From positions 100,365 to 164,364 of the forward strand of contig NZ_JAGGPT010000013.1 of NCBI RefSeq assembly GCF_018613715.1: DNA of 64,000 nt, read 5' to 3'. The position numbers were made by a program, and so were the translations under genes. The notes under the pieces are model-generated. The model had not been told where the DNA came from. It made no database searches and saw only the letters and a list, made by a program, of their open reading frames with translations. Every line of letters begins with the position of its first letter. Position 1 is the first letter of the stretch. Positions 46,774-56,534 of the stretch are shown here, piece by piece. This DNA is from Chryseobacterium sp. ISL-6 (GTDB taxonomy: Bacteria; Bacteroidota; Bacteroidia; Flavobacteriales; Weeksellaceae).

Positions 46774-47604
46774 ATGAAAGATTCTCAAAAACATTTTGAA
46801 AAAATTTGGAAAACAGTCTCCGAAGAAAAACAGGAAATGGATTCTACAACCGATTCCAGAATCTGGAAAGGAATAGACAGGAGAATTAAGCAAAATAATA
46901 AGCGAAAATATTACTGGGCGGCTGCGGCAGCTATTTTGGTTCCTTTATTCGGAATACTGCTTTTTTATAAAGATTTTGCACCAAAAGAAACAAAAAATGA
47001 CTTGTCAGCAATCGTATTACAAACCAATGAATTTTCTAAAACTTTCAGACTATCAGATCATAGTGTTATAACCTTAGAGCCTTACAGTAAATTATCTATA
47101 AATAAAGATTTTGGCAAAAAATATAGAAATGTAAAATTTCAGGGGAAAGGTTTTTTCTCGATTGAAAAAGATAAATCAAGACCTTTCATAGTAGATGCAG
47201 GTGGCTTCAGTGTTGAAGTTTTAGGAACAAAATTTTCAGTTGATCAGAAGTCGGAAGAAAAAAAGGTAAAACTGATTGAAGGGAAAGTAAAAATAAAACA
47301 CAATGGCAAACTAATATATCTTTTACCTAATGAAAACTGGAGTACTTCTTCTACAAAAATAGATTTTCATTATTATGCAATGAGTATGGTAAGGCCTTTC
47401 ACTTTTGAAAACACAACTTTCGAGGATGCCATAACTGAAATAGAAAATACGTATGGAGTCCATATTACGTATCCAAAAAACATTGCTAAAAACCAAGTAT
47501 CAGGTTCATTCTCAGGAAATCTGAAAGAAATTCTTTCCATTATAAATTATCCCTTTAACCTAAAAACTGTTTTTAAAAATGAAAATGAAATAACTCTGTA
47601 TTAA
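46774..47604 (+). CDS. FecR-family anti-sigma factor
   Basis: A 276-residue inner membrane protein. The N-terminal cytoplasmic part (1-45) would bind the sigma factor, a helix at about 46-66 (YYWAAAAAILVPLFGILLF) spans the membrane, and a FecR domain follows (LSDHSVITLEPYSKLSI ... GFSVEVLGTKFSV). The C-terminal 65 residues are a DUF4974-like extension. It should contact the STN domain of the TonB-dependent protein encoded downstream. Confidence 0.92.
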   Translation: MKDSQKHFEKIWKTVSEEKQEMDSTTDSRIWKGIDRRIKQNNKRKYYWAAAAAILVPLFGILLFYKDFAPKETKNDLSAIVLQTNEFSKTFRLSDHSVITLEPYSKLSINKDFGKKYRNVKFQGKGFFSIEKDKSRPFIVDAGGFSVEVLGTKFSVDQKSEEKKVKLIEGKVKIKHNGKLIYLLPNENWSTSSTKIDFHYYAMSMVRPFTFENTTFEDAITEIENTYGVHITYPKNIAKNQVSGSFSGNLKEILSIINYPFNLKTVFKNENEITLY

Positions 47605-47692
47605 AATAAAACAGCACCAATAATGTGGCGTTATCAGTGCTTGTAATTAACTCAAAACTCGCAAAAGAATAATAAATTAACTCTTCAAATTT

Positions 47693-50600
47693 ATGAAAAA
47701 AACTGCAATTTCTATTGCTTTACTCGTAGCTATGGGACTGCCTGTGCTAAATTATGCACAAACCCAAGCTAACATGCCTGTCACCAACAATCAAAAACAG
47801 GTACTATTAGTCAAAATACTTAAAAAATTAGAGAAATCTACCCATACTAAGTTCTTTTATTCTGCTTCAGATTTTAAAAATATTTGGGTAGATGAAAGCA
47901 AAATCAACTATTCATCATTACAGCAAAGTTTAGGATACCTGAAAAAGAATGTTCCTTTGGATTATCAAATTCAGAACAACACGGTCATCCTTAGAAAATT
48001 AACTTCTAATAATTCTTTTACTGAAAATGAAATAAAACCCCAAAACGATACTATAAACCAACAGGAGAAAAAAATAGAAGAAGTAGTGGTGGTTGGATAT
48101 GGTACACAAAAGAAATCCATTATAACAGGATCCGTATCTGTTGTGAAAGGCTCATCAGCAAACGGACAACCAATACTTTCGGCTGGAAATGCTTTACAGG
48201 GTCTTGCACCCGGTGTTACGGTGACCACACAAACTGGGGCACCTGGCGGTGATGCCGGGAATATCAGAATCAGAGGGATCAACAGTTTTGGAGGCTCCGA
48301 CAGCAATCCACTTGTTATTATTGACGGTGTTGCAGGAAACATCAATGATGTTGATGTCAACATGATTGAGTCTATTTCCGTCCTTAAAGATGCTGCTTCT
48401 GCTGCAATATATGGTTCCAGAGCAGCTGGTGGGGTTATTCTTGTAACCACAAAACGAGCTAAGGGGAATAAATTATCTGCCCAATATAGAGTGTATACAG
48501 GCTGGCAAATGGCAACGGCAATACCAAAAGTTACTGATGGTCTTACCTACATGAAAGTATTTAATGATGCCAGTATGAATGACAATGGCACAAAGATCTA
48601 CAGTGATGAGGCTATAAGTGCTTTTACAGAAGCATACAACAAAAACCCCAGCAACTATGACTGGCAAAAAGCGATCCTTCAGGGAAGTGGATTCTTGCAG
48701 GACCATTATTTTTCGTTATCCGCAAAATCCGGAATTATCAGTGTATCACCATCGTTCGGGTATTCAAAACAGGAAGGTATTATTAAAAATACCGACTTTA
48801 CGAGATTTACTTTCCGTAATAATATGGATATTACCCCTAACGACCAATGGAATATCAGACTGGATATGTCAGTGGTAAACAAAGACAGAAAACAGATTGC
48901 TGATGAAGGCACCATCTGGAATTATCTTGGAAGAATGCCTACAAATATTCCAATTTATTATGGCAATAACTATTCTGACGGATGGGTAAAAATCAATCCG
49001 GTTGGTTTTATCGAAAATGGTGGAAATCGCACCCAAAACGACTTAGAGTTTATAGGAAATATGAATATTTCTTACAAACCTACAGATTGGCTGACCTTAA
49101 AAGGTCTTGTTGCTCCACGATATCATACTACCAATATCCATCTTTTCAGAAAAAGTGTACCCACCTATTATGAAGACGGAACTGAAGCGGGTTCTGCCAA
49201 CACTTTTACAGAGCTTACAGAATCTGCAAGACGTCAGTTTTATGGAACATATCAATTCCAGGCCGATGCAAAAAAAGAATTTGGTAAGCATAGTTTTGAG
49301 CTTCTTGCCGGAACTTCAAGAGAAACTTATAATGAAAAAATATTATCCGGATACAGAAGGGACTTTCTATATGATAATTACGAACAGCTGGATGCCGGTG
49401 CAGATAATGAAACCAAGGATAATGCAGGTTCGGAATACGAATGGCTATTGGTTTCTGCTTTTGGTAGATTAAATTATAATTACGATCAAAAATATTTATT
49501 TGAAGCTAACGTAAGATACGATGGCACTTCAAGGTTTATTGGTAAAAACCGTTGGGCAGTCTTTCCATCATTTTCTGCCGGTTGGGTGGTTTCGAGAGAA
49601 AGCTTTTTCGAAAGCTTAAGAGGAACAATCAGCCAATTAAAACTGAGAGGATCCTGGGGTAAATTAGGAAATCAGAATATCAGTTCTTCTTATTATCCGT
49701 TTTCAGAACCATTATCATTGGGAAGTACTTCTATGAACGGACAAGTATATCAGACCATACAGCAATTAATTATGTCCAATCCCAATTTGAAGTGGGAAGA
49801 AACCACCATGTCAGGTGTTGGTGTTGATTTATCCTTATGGAAAAAATTAGACCTTTCTTTTGATATTTATGATAAAAAAACCGATGGTATTCTTTTAAGA
49901 TTAAACACATCTCAGCTTACAGGTTTACAGGCACCCGTTCAAAACGCGGCAACAGTAAGCAACAAAGGTTGGGAAATAGGTGCACAGTATAATGAAAAAT
50001 GGGGTGATTTTAAAATGAATATCGGCTTTAATCTTTCTGACGTCAATAATAAAATTATTGATATGAAAGGCCAGTCTTCCGGAACACTTCTTCGCCAGCA
50101 GGTTGGTTCTTCCGTGAACTCCATTTACGGCTTTATCGCTGATGGCTTATACCAAAGTCAGGCAGAAATTGATGCCGGTCCAACACAATTTGGAACTTTA
50201 AAACCGGGAGATATCCGATACAAGGATATTGCCGGAGCTTTTGATGCTAATGGTAACCCAATCGGTGACGGAAAAATTACTGATGCTGACAGAACCATTA
50301 TCGGAAGTACAATTCCCCGATATACATACGGTTTTAATATGGATCTTTCTTATAAAGGCTTCAGGTTATCAGCACTAATACAGGGTGTTGGAAAAGTTGA
50401 TGGGTATTTGGATTCACACTACGTAATTCCTGCCGTAAACTCAAGTGCTGTGAAACCTTGGCAACTCGATTATTGGACCCCGGAAAATACCGATGCTCAA
50501 TTTCCCCGTGTTTCCCTAACTTCAACAAACAATACACAAAACTCGACAAAGTGGATGAAAAGCGCCGCTTATATGCGTCTTAAAAATGTACAGATAGGCT

Positions 50601-50815
50601 ATGAATTACCTAAATCTTTTATAGACAAAACATTCCTGCAGAGTGTTTATATCTACCTCAATGGACAAAACCTCTTCACTTTCACAAAATTCTATGAGGG
50701 CTATGACCCGGAAATCAATTACAATCTGGGTAGTTCTGACGGTGTTGCTTTGGGAGGCGGAAACTATTATCCACAGGTAAAAACATTCTCATTCGGTATC
50801 GATGTTAAATTTTAA
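47693..50815 (+). CDS. SusC/RagA TonB-dependent outer membrane transporter with STN domain
   Basis: A 1040-residue protein. Order: signal peptide (1-22); STN signalling domain (about 35-102, LLVKILKKLEKSTHTKFFYSAS); a 25-residue linker; EEVVVVGYGTQKKS (TonB-box/SusC signature, about 129-142); plug (GNAGNIRIRGINSFGG-like region); barrel with C-terminal FSFGIDVKF. The carboxypeptidase-like domain usually found between STN and plug is absent. It imports an unknown substrate with the SusD partner. Confidence 0.93.
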   Translation: MKKTAISIALLVAMGLPVLNYAQTQANMPVTNNQKQVLLVKILKKLEKSTHTKFFYSASDFKNIWVDESKINYSSLQQSLGYLKKNVPLDYQIQNNTVILRKLTSNNSFTENEIKPQNDTINQQEKKIEEVVVVGYGTQKKSIITGSVSVVKGSSANGQPILSAGNALQGLAPGVTVTTQTGAPGGDAGNIRIRGINSFGGSDSNPLVIIDGVAGNINDVDVNMIESISVLKDAASAAIYGSRAAGGVILVTTKRAKGNKLSAQYRVYTGWQMATAIPKVTDGLTYMKVFNDASMNDNGTKIYSDEAISAFTEAYNKNPSNYDWQKAILQGSGFLQDHYFSLSAKSGIISVSPSFGYSKQEGIIKNTDFTRFTFRNNMDITPNDQWNIRLDMSVVNKDRKQIADEGTIWNYLGRMPTNIPIYYGNNYSDGWVKINPVGFIENGGNRTQNDLEFIGNMNISYKPTDWLTLKGLVAPRYHTTNIHLFRKSVPTYYEDGTEAGSANTFTELTESARRQFYGTYQFQADAKKEFGKHSFELLAGTSRETYNEKILSGYRRDFLYDNYEQLDAGADNETKDNAGSEYEWLLVSAFGRLNYNYDQKYLFEANVRYDGTSRFIGKNRWAVFPSFSAGWVVSRESFFESLRGTISQLKLRGSWGKLGNQNISSSYYPFSEPLSLGSTSMNGQVYQTIQQLIMSNPNLKWEETTMSGVGVDLSLWKKLDLSFDIYDKKTDGILLRLNTSQLTGLQAPVQNAATVSNKGWEIGAQYNEKWGDFKMNIGFNLSDVNNKIIDMKGQSSGTLLRQQVGSSVNSIYGFIADGLYQSQAEIDAGPTQFGTLKPGDIRYKDIAGAFDANGNPIGDGKITDADRTIIGSTIPRYTYGFNMDLSYKGFRLSALIQGVGKVDGYLDSHYVIPAVNSSAVKPWQLDYWTPENTDAQFPRVSLTSTNNTQNSTKWMKSAAYMRLKNVQIGYELPKSFIDKTFLQSVYIYLNGQNLFTFTKFYEGYDPEINYNLGSSDGVALGGGNYYPQVKTFSFGIDVKF

Positions 50816-50825
50816 TTTAAAAAAA

Positions 50826-52559
50826 ATGAAAAACTTTTTAAAAATATTTTTATTAGCCATAATCACCTCGTGCACAAGCGCCGATATGGATTTAGAACCG
50901 CTTAACGGACCAACATCCGGGACTTTTCCCGCATCTTATGAAGAAGGAAAAATGGGTCTTTTTGCAGCTTATAGAAACTTAAGTACCTTGGATGCTGCCA
51001 GTACTCCGATGTGGCACGTAATGGATAATATTACAGACATTGGGTATGCAAGACCTGGAACCAATTATACATCACCTATCACAAGTTCTCTTACTACAAC
51101 CAATGCATTGGCTATAAAACCATGGGAAGTTCATTATCAGACCATTGCAAGATGTCATGCTGTACTCGATAAATTGGATGGAATTTCAGGACTTACCGAA
51201 GGGCAAAAGGCGGAGCTTGGTTCGGAATTGAGATTTATTCGTGCTTATTGCTATTCTCAGCTTATCGAGCTTTACGGAGATGTTCCATTAATAAAAGCAG
51301 CTGTTACGCTTGAAAATGCTAATGTTCCCAGAACACCTGTTGCTGAAATTCAACAATTTATTATTAACGAACTTGGAGCGGTTGCACCACAACTTCCGAT
51401 ATCACAATCGCAGTTCGGAAATGTGCGCGCATCCCGTATAGCCGCCTTAATGTTAAAAGCCAGGGTTGAACTTTATTCTAAACAATACGCGGCGGCGGCG
51501 ATCACTTCAAAACAGGCCTTAGACTTAGGAGCAGGTGTTTATAGTTTAACACCATTCAATTCTTCTGTGAATTATGCCGGTAAAGATCATACCGTAGGAG
51601 AGCCGGATCCCAGTAATATATTTGGGCATAGTGGCTTTGCTAATAGTAAAGAATGGATTTGGGTGGCAGAATACAATATGAATGTACCAGGATACCTGCA
51701 TAATCAGCAATATTATGCAGCATCCCGTTTGGGTAAAGGAGTTTGCTACTGGGGACCTACTCAAAACCTTATAGATTCTTATGAGATGACAGATGGTCTC
51801 TCAATAATTGAGTCTCCGCTGTATGATGAAGCAAACCCTTTTAAAAACAGGGATCCGCGTCTTGACATGTATACCGCACGACCACACTCAAGATATCTCG
51901 GATACCAATTTGAACCGAATACCTCTTTCGCAAAAGTAAACAACTACTGGTCAGTTGGCGCACCAACACAGGTTACCAATGCCGACGCTACGAATGCGTA
52001 TCGATCTTTCAGTGGCTATCTATGGAGAAAAGTGGTTGATATTGCTGACTTTAATTCGACCTCTGTAAGTGGAAATTCAGATTTAAATGTTGGAATTTTC
52101 AGGTTACCGGAATTAATGTTGATTTATGCAGAAGCAAAAATTGAGTCGAATGACTTGGATAATTCCGTTTATGACGTGATTAACCAAATCAGAGCCCGCG
52201 CAAAAATGCCCGCTTTAAATACCGGAATGTCACAAGCTCAATTGAGAAAAGCACTCCGATATGAACGAAAAGTAGAATTAGCAAATGACGGATTAAGATG
52301 GTATGACATCAGACGTTGGAATATCGCCAATAATGTGATGAACGGCTATTTATACCTAAACCGTAATGCAAACAATTGGACTAAATCAGTAGTAACAGGC
52401 TTTGATGAAAGTGCAAATCCTATTTATAATCATTCACAAGCTTCAGTATATTTTTCAACACAGGAAGTGGTTTACAGAATAAATAAAGATGAGTACTGGC
52501 CAATACCACAATCGGAAATGGATGCAAATCCTTCTCTAAAACAAAATCCTGGATATTAA
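50826..52559 (+). CDS. SusD/RagB-family lipoprotein
   Basis: The start at 50826 gives a lipoprotein signal ending at Cys16 (AIITSC); the start at 50802 overlaps the SusC gene. The 577-residue protein has the TPR-like SusD region (LRFIRAYCYSQLIELYGDVPLI) and the C-terminal half (LRKALRYERKVELANDGLRWYDIRRWN). It is the surface lid and binding partner of the SusC transporter. Confidence 0.95.
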   Translation: MKNFLKIFLLAIITSCTSADMDLEPLNGPTSGTFPASYEEGKMGLFAAYRNLSTLDAASTPMWHVMDNITDIGYARPGTNYTSPITSSLTTTNALAIKPWEVHYQTIARCHAVLDKLDGISGLTEGQKAELGSELRFIRAYCYSQLIELYGDVPLIKAAVTLENANVPRTPVAEIQQFIINELGAVAPQLPISQSQFGNVRASRIAALMLKARVELYSKQYAAAAITSKQALDLGAGVYSLTPFNSSVNYAGKDHTVGEPDPSNIFGHSGFANSKEWIWVAEYNMNVPGYLHNQQYYAASRLGKGVCYWGPTQNLIDSYEMTDGLSIIESPLYDEANPFKNRDPRLDMYTARPHSRYLGYQFEPNTSFAKVNNYWSVGAPTQVTNADATNAYRSFSGYLWRKVVDIADFNSTSVSGNSDLNVGIFRLPELMLIYAEAKIESNDLDNSVYDVINQIRARAKMPALNTGMSQAQLRKALRYERKVELANDGLRWYDIRRWNIANNVMNGYLYLNRNANNWTKSVVTGFDESANPIYNHSQASVYFSTQEVVYRINKDEYWPIPQSEMDANPSLKQNPGY

Positions 52560-52577
52560 TTATAAAAAAGAGAATAT

Positions 52578-53678
52578 ATGAAAAAGAATATATCGCTATT
52601 TTTGTTACTGCTATCTGCTGTGCTTTTTGCGCAAGAAAAATTTCAAGCTCCAAAATTAGACAATGAAAAATCATGGAGTATCGTTCTGATCCCAGATACG
52701 CAAAACTATGTGAAATGGAATAAAAATCAGCCTATTTTAGATCTGATGGTAAGATGGATTGAGGACAATATCTCTCCACTTAATATTAAAATGGTTTGCC
52801 AGGTTGGGGATTTGGTGGAACATAATAATATTCTTAATCAGGGATATGACGGAGACCAAAGTGCAGATGACCAATGGAAATCCGTGCAGTCAATCCTGGG
52901 AAGACTCAATGGAAAAGTACCCTACGTAGCTGCAACAGGAAACCATGACTTTAGTATTAATGATGAAGGCAGAAGGTTTTCCCGCTATAAGTTTTTTCCT
53001 TCTAATTTTAATCGTTTAAATCAGAAATATTTAGCACAAAACTTTTTTAATGATGCCGGTGCTCCAAGCATGGAAAACTCTGTTTTGGAACTTAAAGGAT
53101 TAAATGGTATCGATTATTTATTTCTTAGCCTTGAATTTGCACCGAGAAATAAAACGTTGGAATGGGCTAAAAAAGTGTTGGATATGCCTCAATACAAAAA
53201 TCATAAATCGATTTTAATAACCCACGCCTTTCTTAATGAGAAAGACAAGAGAACGGATAAAGATAATTCATGGTTCATGTATAAGCCTTTTTTAATAAAC
53301 AATGTCCCTCAAAAATCCAAAACCATCATTCTTCCAGAGTCCAATAACGGCGAACAGATATGGCAAAAGCTCATACAGCCGTCTCAAAACCTCGAGCTCG
53401 TGCTAAGTGGTCATATCTCCGGTGAGGGCTTCCGTGTAGATCGCAATAGTTACGGGAAAAACGTGAATCAAATGCTTTTTGATATGCAAAGTGAAGGCGG
53501 TGGTCATCGTGATGGTAACGGAGGTGATGGCTGGCTCAGAATTATTGAGTTCTATCCTGATAATAAAACCGTAAAAGTAAAAACCTACTCCCCTCTTTTT
53601 GGTATTTCACCGGTTACTCAAAAAGATGCCTATAAAAAAGATCCGAGAAATGAGTTTGTTTTTAAACTTTCAGAATAA
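52578..53678 (+). CDS. Secreted calcineurin-like metallophosphoesterase
   Basis: A 366-residue protein with a signal peptide (MKKNISLFLLLLSAVLFAQ). The dimetal motifs are present: D in LIPDTQNYV, GDLVEHN, GNHDF, ITHAF and SGHIS. It starts 18 bases after SusD and is the only enzyme of the locus. The transported substrate may therefore be a phosphate ester (sugar phosphate, phytate, nucleotide or phospholipid). This substrate guess is inferred from neighbourhood only. Confidence 0.9.
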   Translation: MKKNISLFLLLLSAVLFAQEKFQAPKLDNEKSWSIVLIPDTQNYVKWNKNQPILDLMVRWIEDNISPLNIKMVCQVGDLVEHNNILNQGYDGDQSADDQWKSVQSILGRLNGKVPYVAATGNHDFSINDEGRRFSRYKFFPSNFNRLNQKYLAQNFFNDAGAPSMENSVLELKGLNGIDYLFLSLEFAPRNKTLEWAKKVLDMPQYKNHKSILITHAFLNEKDKRTDKDNSWFMYKPFLINNVPQKSKTIILPESNNGEQIWQKLIQPSQNLELVLSGHISGEGFRVDRNSYGKNVNQMLFDMQSEGGGHRDGNGGDGWLRIIEFYPDNKTVKVKTYSPLFGISPVTQKDAYKKDPRNEFVFKLSE

Positions 53679-53744
53679 CTCCGGATATATAGCACACCCA
53701 TTGCTTTATTTTTAGCATCGAAATTTAAGCTAATATGAATACTG

Positions 53745-53776
53745 TAGAGGCGAGCTAATAGCTCGCCTCTATTTTT
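53745..53776 (+). terminator. Terminator of the SusC/SusD operon
   Basis: TAGAGGCGAGCT (53745-53756) pairs perfectly with 53760-53771 around an AAT loop, followed by TTTTTAT. Confidence 0.88.
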
Positions 53777-54103
53777 ATAAAAGCCTTTGAATCCTATTAG
53801 AATAGAATTTACATAATTTCTACTTTCCGATACAAAACTTAGAAATCACTTGTTAATAGATATTCCCGACTCTCAGGGAACAAATAGGGAACATTTTTAA
53901 AAAGCCATGCTGTAAATATAATATAAATAAATCGATTACCATATAAATTTATATAGCAGTCCTACTTTATTTTATTTTCCATATGATTTATTACTGTTTT
54001 GAGAAAAATATTATATTGTACCCTTTTCTTATTAGCATCTGTTTTTTCATTAAATTTATAGAAACAGATTACTAAAAAAGAACTATTACTAATAATTATT
54101 AAC
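53777..54103. other. AT-rich gap before pseudogene region
   Basis: About 330 bases. I see no gene, repeat or RNA structure in it. Confidence 0.4.
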
Positions 54104-54205
54104 ATTGAAAAAAACGAAAATAAGGATAAATTTTCATTAGAGATTCCACATGCTAGACAACAACTGGCTTCCCTTACAGGACTTTCTATAGAACTACCCT
54201 ATATA
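54104..54205 (+). pseudogene. Fragment of a Crp/Fnr regulator (HTH end)
   Basis: The frame from 54104 reads KDKFSLEIPHARQQLASLTG and continues LSIE. This matches the C-terminal helix-turn-helix of Crp/Fnr proteins (IPRQQLASLTGLSxETV). After that the similarity stops. No start codon or sensing domain is visible, so it is a decayed relic. A second, longer Crp/Fnr relic lies 730 bases downstream. Confidence 0.6.
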
Positions 54206-54448
54206 TTGATATTTTATTTGAGATATAACTCTAAAATCCTATTTAAATATATTCAGTTATTCTGATGAATCATTTTTACCATAGCACATTTACTTGTAAG
54301 TGCTATCCGGTAACAGATTAAATCTCTGCACAAAATTGTTTTTTTCTGATAGGTATCGGAAAAAAAATCTAAGTTTCATTTTTATTAACATGTATATAAC
54401 ATCTTCTGGTTAGTCATTGAGTCTGATAATCTTGGGGATTCAGAACTA

Positions 54449-54757
54449 TTGCAACCCAGTTGCCGGTGCTGTGTGTGTGTATTGTTAATCTACTCCGTTT
54501 TTTACGGTAGCGAGTTATTCAACTGTAAAAGATCTTTTTTAAACTTAAAAACCAAATTCAAGAATATAGAATATCTATTGGTCTCTATTTTGTTTCTTTT
54601 GATATGCTGCACCAAATCTGAAATGCAATATATCAATAATGACAACAAAAAATCAACTATGAATGATAAAAGATCCGAAACGGTCAAAACGTTACCTGAT
54701 TTAACTGCTTCTACAGTTCCGGATTCGATCCACATCAAACTCCATACGGAAGATTAA
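54449..54757 (+). CDS. Possible small lipoprotein, start unclear
   Basis: The open frame has a hydrophobic stretch (IEYLLVSILFLLICC) that could be a lipoprotein signal, followed by a polar 45-residue tail. No good ATG lies just before the hydrophobic part; the first start of the frame is far upstream, in a Cys-rich leader. It may be a small lipoprotein or a remnant. It lies in a decayed region. Confidence 0.35.
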   Translation: MQPSCRCCVCVLLIYSVFYGSELFNCKRSFLNLKTKFKNIEYLLVSILFLLICCTKSEMQYINNDNKKSTMNDKRSETVKTLPDLTASTVPDSIHIKLHTED

Positions 54758-54929
54758 TCATCCCCCTTTATAATTAACTTTTATGGTTAACTGAACGATT
54801 TTACAAAGAGAATAACAATGCATATCTGTAATTTATTATGATCAAAAAGTTGTCTTATTTTTCTAATAAGATCATCACAATTGTTCATTAATAGTTTTTA
54901 TTTTTTTCTACAATTTAAACACTAATAAT

Positions 54930-55524
54930 ATGATAATCAATGAAGATCTATTACTGCAAAATGGAGCAGAATATCAGGAGTACGGACCCGGAGAGGTTCT
55001 ATTCAGGAAAGATGATTGCCCCGCTTTTTTTTTCAAATAGTGCCTGGAACAGTCGAATTGAACAATTACCATGAAGATGGTAAGGAATTTACATTAAACA
55101 TTCTTTCTGACGGTCAAAGCGTTGGGAAATCTCTTCTTTTCAGTGATCATAATATCCAATGGATGCAGTTACCAAGACACCATGCAGGATATTGAAACTA
55201 GTTAAATCTAATTTTATTGATCTTTTAATGACAGACCAGAATTGTATGATGGATTTATTCAGATGTCTTTCAGACCGGCTTTATTATAAGTACATTATGT
55301 TGTTTAATAATTCTACGACCAATTCTGTTATTAAGATTAAGGCAGTCCTTGACTACTTTAAGAAGTTCAACTCAGAGACAAAGAGATATGGATTTTACGT
55401 TCCTTTTAGCCGCCAGCAGATTGCTAATCTAACAGGGCTTTGCGTTGAAGCCGTCACCAGAACGGTAAAGAAGATGGAGAAGATGAATATTGTCCAGCTG
55501 TCAAATGGAAAAATATATTATTAA
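54930..55524 (+). pseudogene. Frameshifted Crp/Fnr-family regulator
   Basis: Three frames join into one Crp/Fnr protein. From ATG 54930 (YQEYGPGEVLFRKDDCPAFF) the first frame ends at 55040 after a run of nine T (55025-55033). The second frame (IVPGTVELNNYHEDGKEF ... SLLFSDHN) ends at 55195. The third frame carries MDAVTKTPCRILKLVKSNF and the HTH (FSRQQIANLTGLCVEAVTRTVKKM) and ends at 55524. Two single-base changes restore one reading frame. It is probably a pseudogene. Confidence 0.8.
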
Positions 55525-55679
55525 GTTCAAAAAAAACAACAGTGCGGCTATAAGTGTGAATTGTTGATTTTATATAATGTTAAATCTTAGAGTTAAGAAA
55601 GGATATTTCAGATTGCCATTCATAAGGACGAAGGATACTACCATCATTATTATTCTAAAATGCAGGATATCACGACAGA

Positions 55680-55871
55680 ATGCCTGGAAATGGAAAGGGG
55701 TATTTCAGGATCAAGGCCATTGAGTTTAAAATTCAGAAAAGGAAAGAATATAAAGCCCTGAAAGAAAAAATTGAAGAATTAAAAACTGAAATTGGTTCTC
55801 AAAAATTTGAGGATTTAATTGTAAAGGAATCAGATTTTTTTGAATTTCAACATAGCATATCAAAACGATAA
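55680..55871 (+). CDS. Short charged open frame of unknown status
   Basis: A 63-codon frame with a coiled-coil-like stretch (EYKALKEKIEELKTEIG). I do not recognise it. It lies between the Crp/Fnr relic and an IS256 fragment and is likely part of a decayed gene. Confidence 0.25.
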   Translation: MPGNGKGYFRIKAIEFKIQKRKEYKALKEKIEELKTEIGSQKFEDLIVKESDFFEFQHSISKR

Positions 55872-56052
55872 GCCTATTGAGAATTACAAAAGGATTTTTA
55901 AGGGTTTATAAACAGCCCGCTTTTGAAAAACACAACAGATTAATAAACTTAAAAATAAAACTGATAGCCTGAGAAAAGAAGTAAATGCGCATAAAGGCAA
56001 GAATTCTCATCTACTATTCAATCCAAATATTTTTGCTTGTGAAGAAAAAAAA

Positions 56053-56277
56053 TATCACGGAAGAAAAGAAGTATTGGGGATGTGCCTTGGAAAAAATGAA
56101 AGATCAGCTTTCTGGATGGATGTTCTCACTGATTTAAAAGCCTGTGGTGTGGAGGGTATTGTAATCACCACCATCAATAATTTGAACGGATTTACCCAAA
56201 CTATCCGTTCTGTCTTTCCTGAATCTCAAACCCAAATTTGTGTTGTTATTATTTTTGAAAAAAGGCTCAGATTGTAA
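56053..56277 (+). pseudogene. IS256-family transposase fragment
   Basis: The frame reads YHGRKEVLGMCLGKNERSAF and continues WMDVLTDLKACGVEGIVITT, NNLNGFTQTIRSVFPESQTQ, ICVV. This is the central part of mutator/IS256 transposases, which carry KEVLGxWLGxxES and VFPxxxxQxCxVH. The similarity breaks at ICVV and the frame stops at 56277. It represents about 70 of about 400 residues. It marks an old insertion. Confidence 0.85.
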
Positions 56278-56534
56278 AATCAAAGCCTAGCTTTTTAACT
56301 TACATCCTCGTTGGATAGTGTCTTTTTGCTCTAGTTTAATTACTATTTTGTCATTAATAATCTGTATCGATTTTTCAGGACCAGTCATTTGATTTTAAAA
56401 GTGTTTCTATAATGTATTTAATGCAAAGGAATAGCAGATAAAAAGAATAATGAAAGTCGTCTAACAGGCTCAAGTTAAATCAGAAGAATAAATCTATATC
56501 GGACTAATTTAATCGAGATTTTTCGTTTTTTATA

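Noticed and set aside
47971..48450. A 159-codon antisense frame inside the SusC gene
   Set aside because: It lies fully within the SusC coding region, whose protein motifs are clear. The antisense translation shows no domain.
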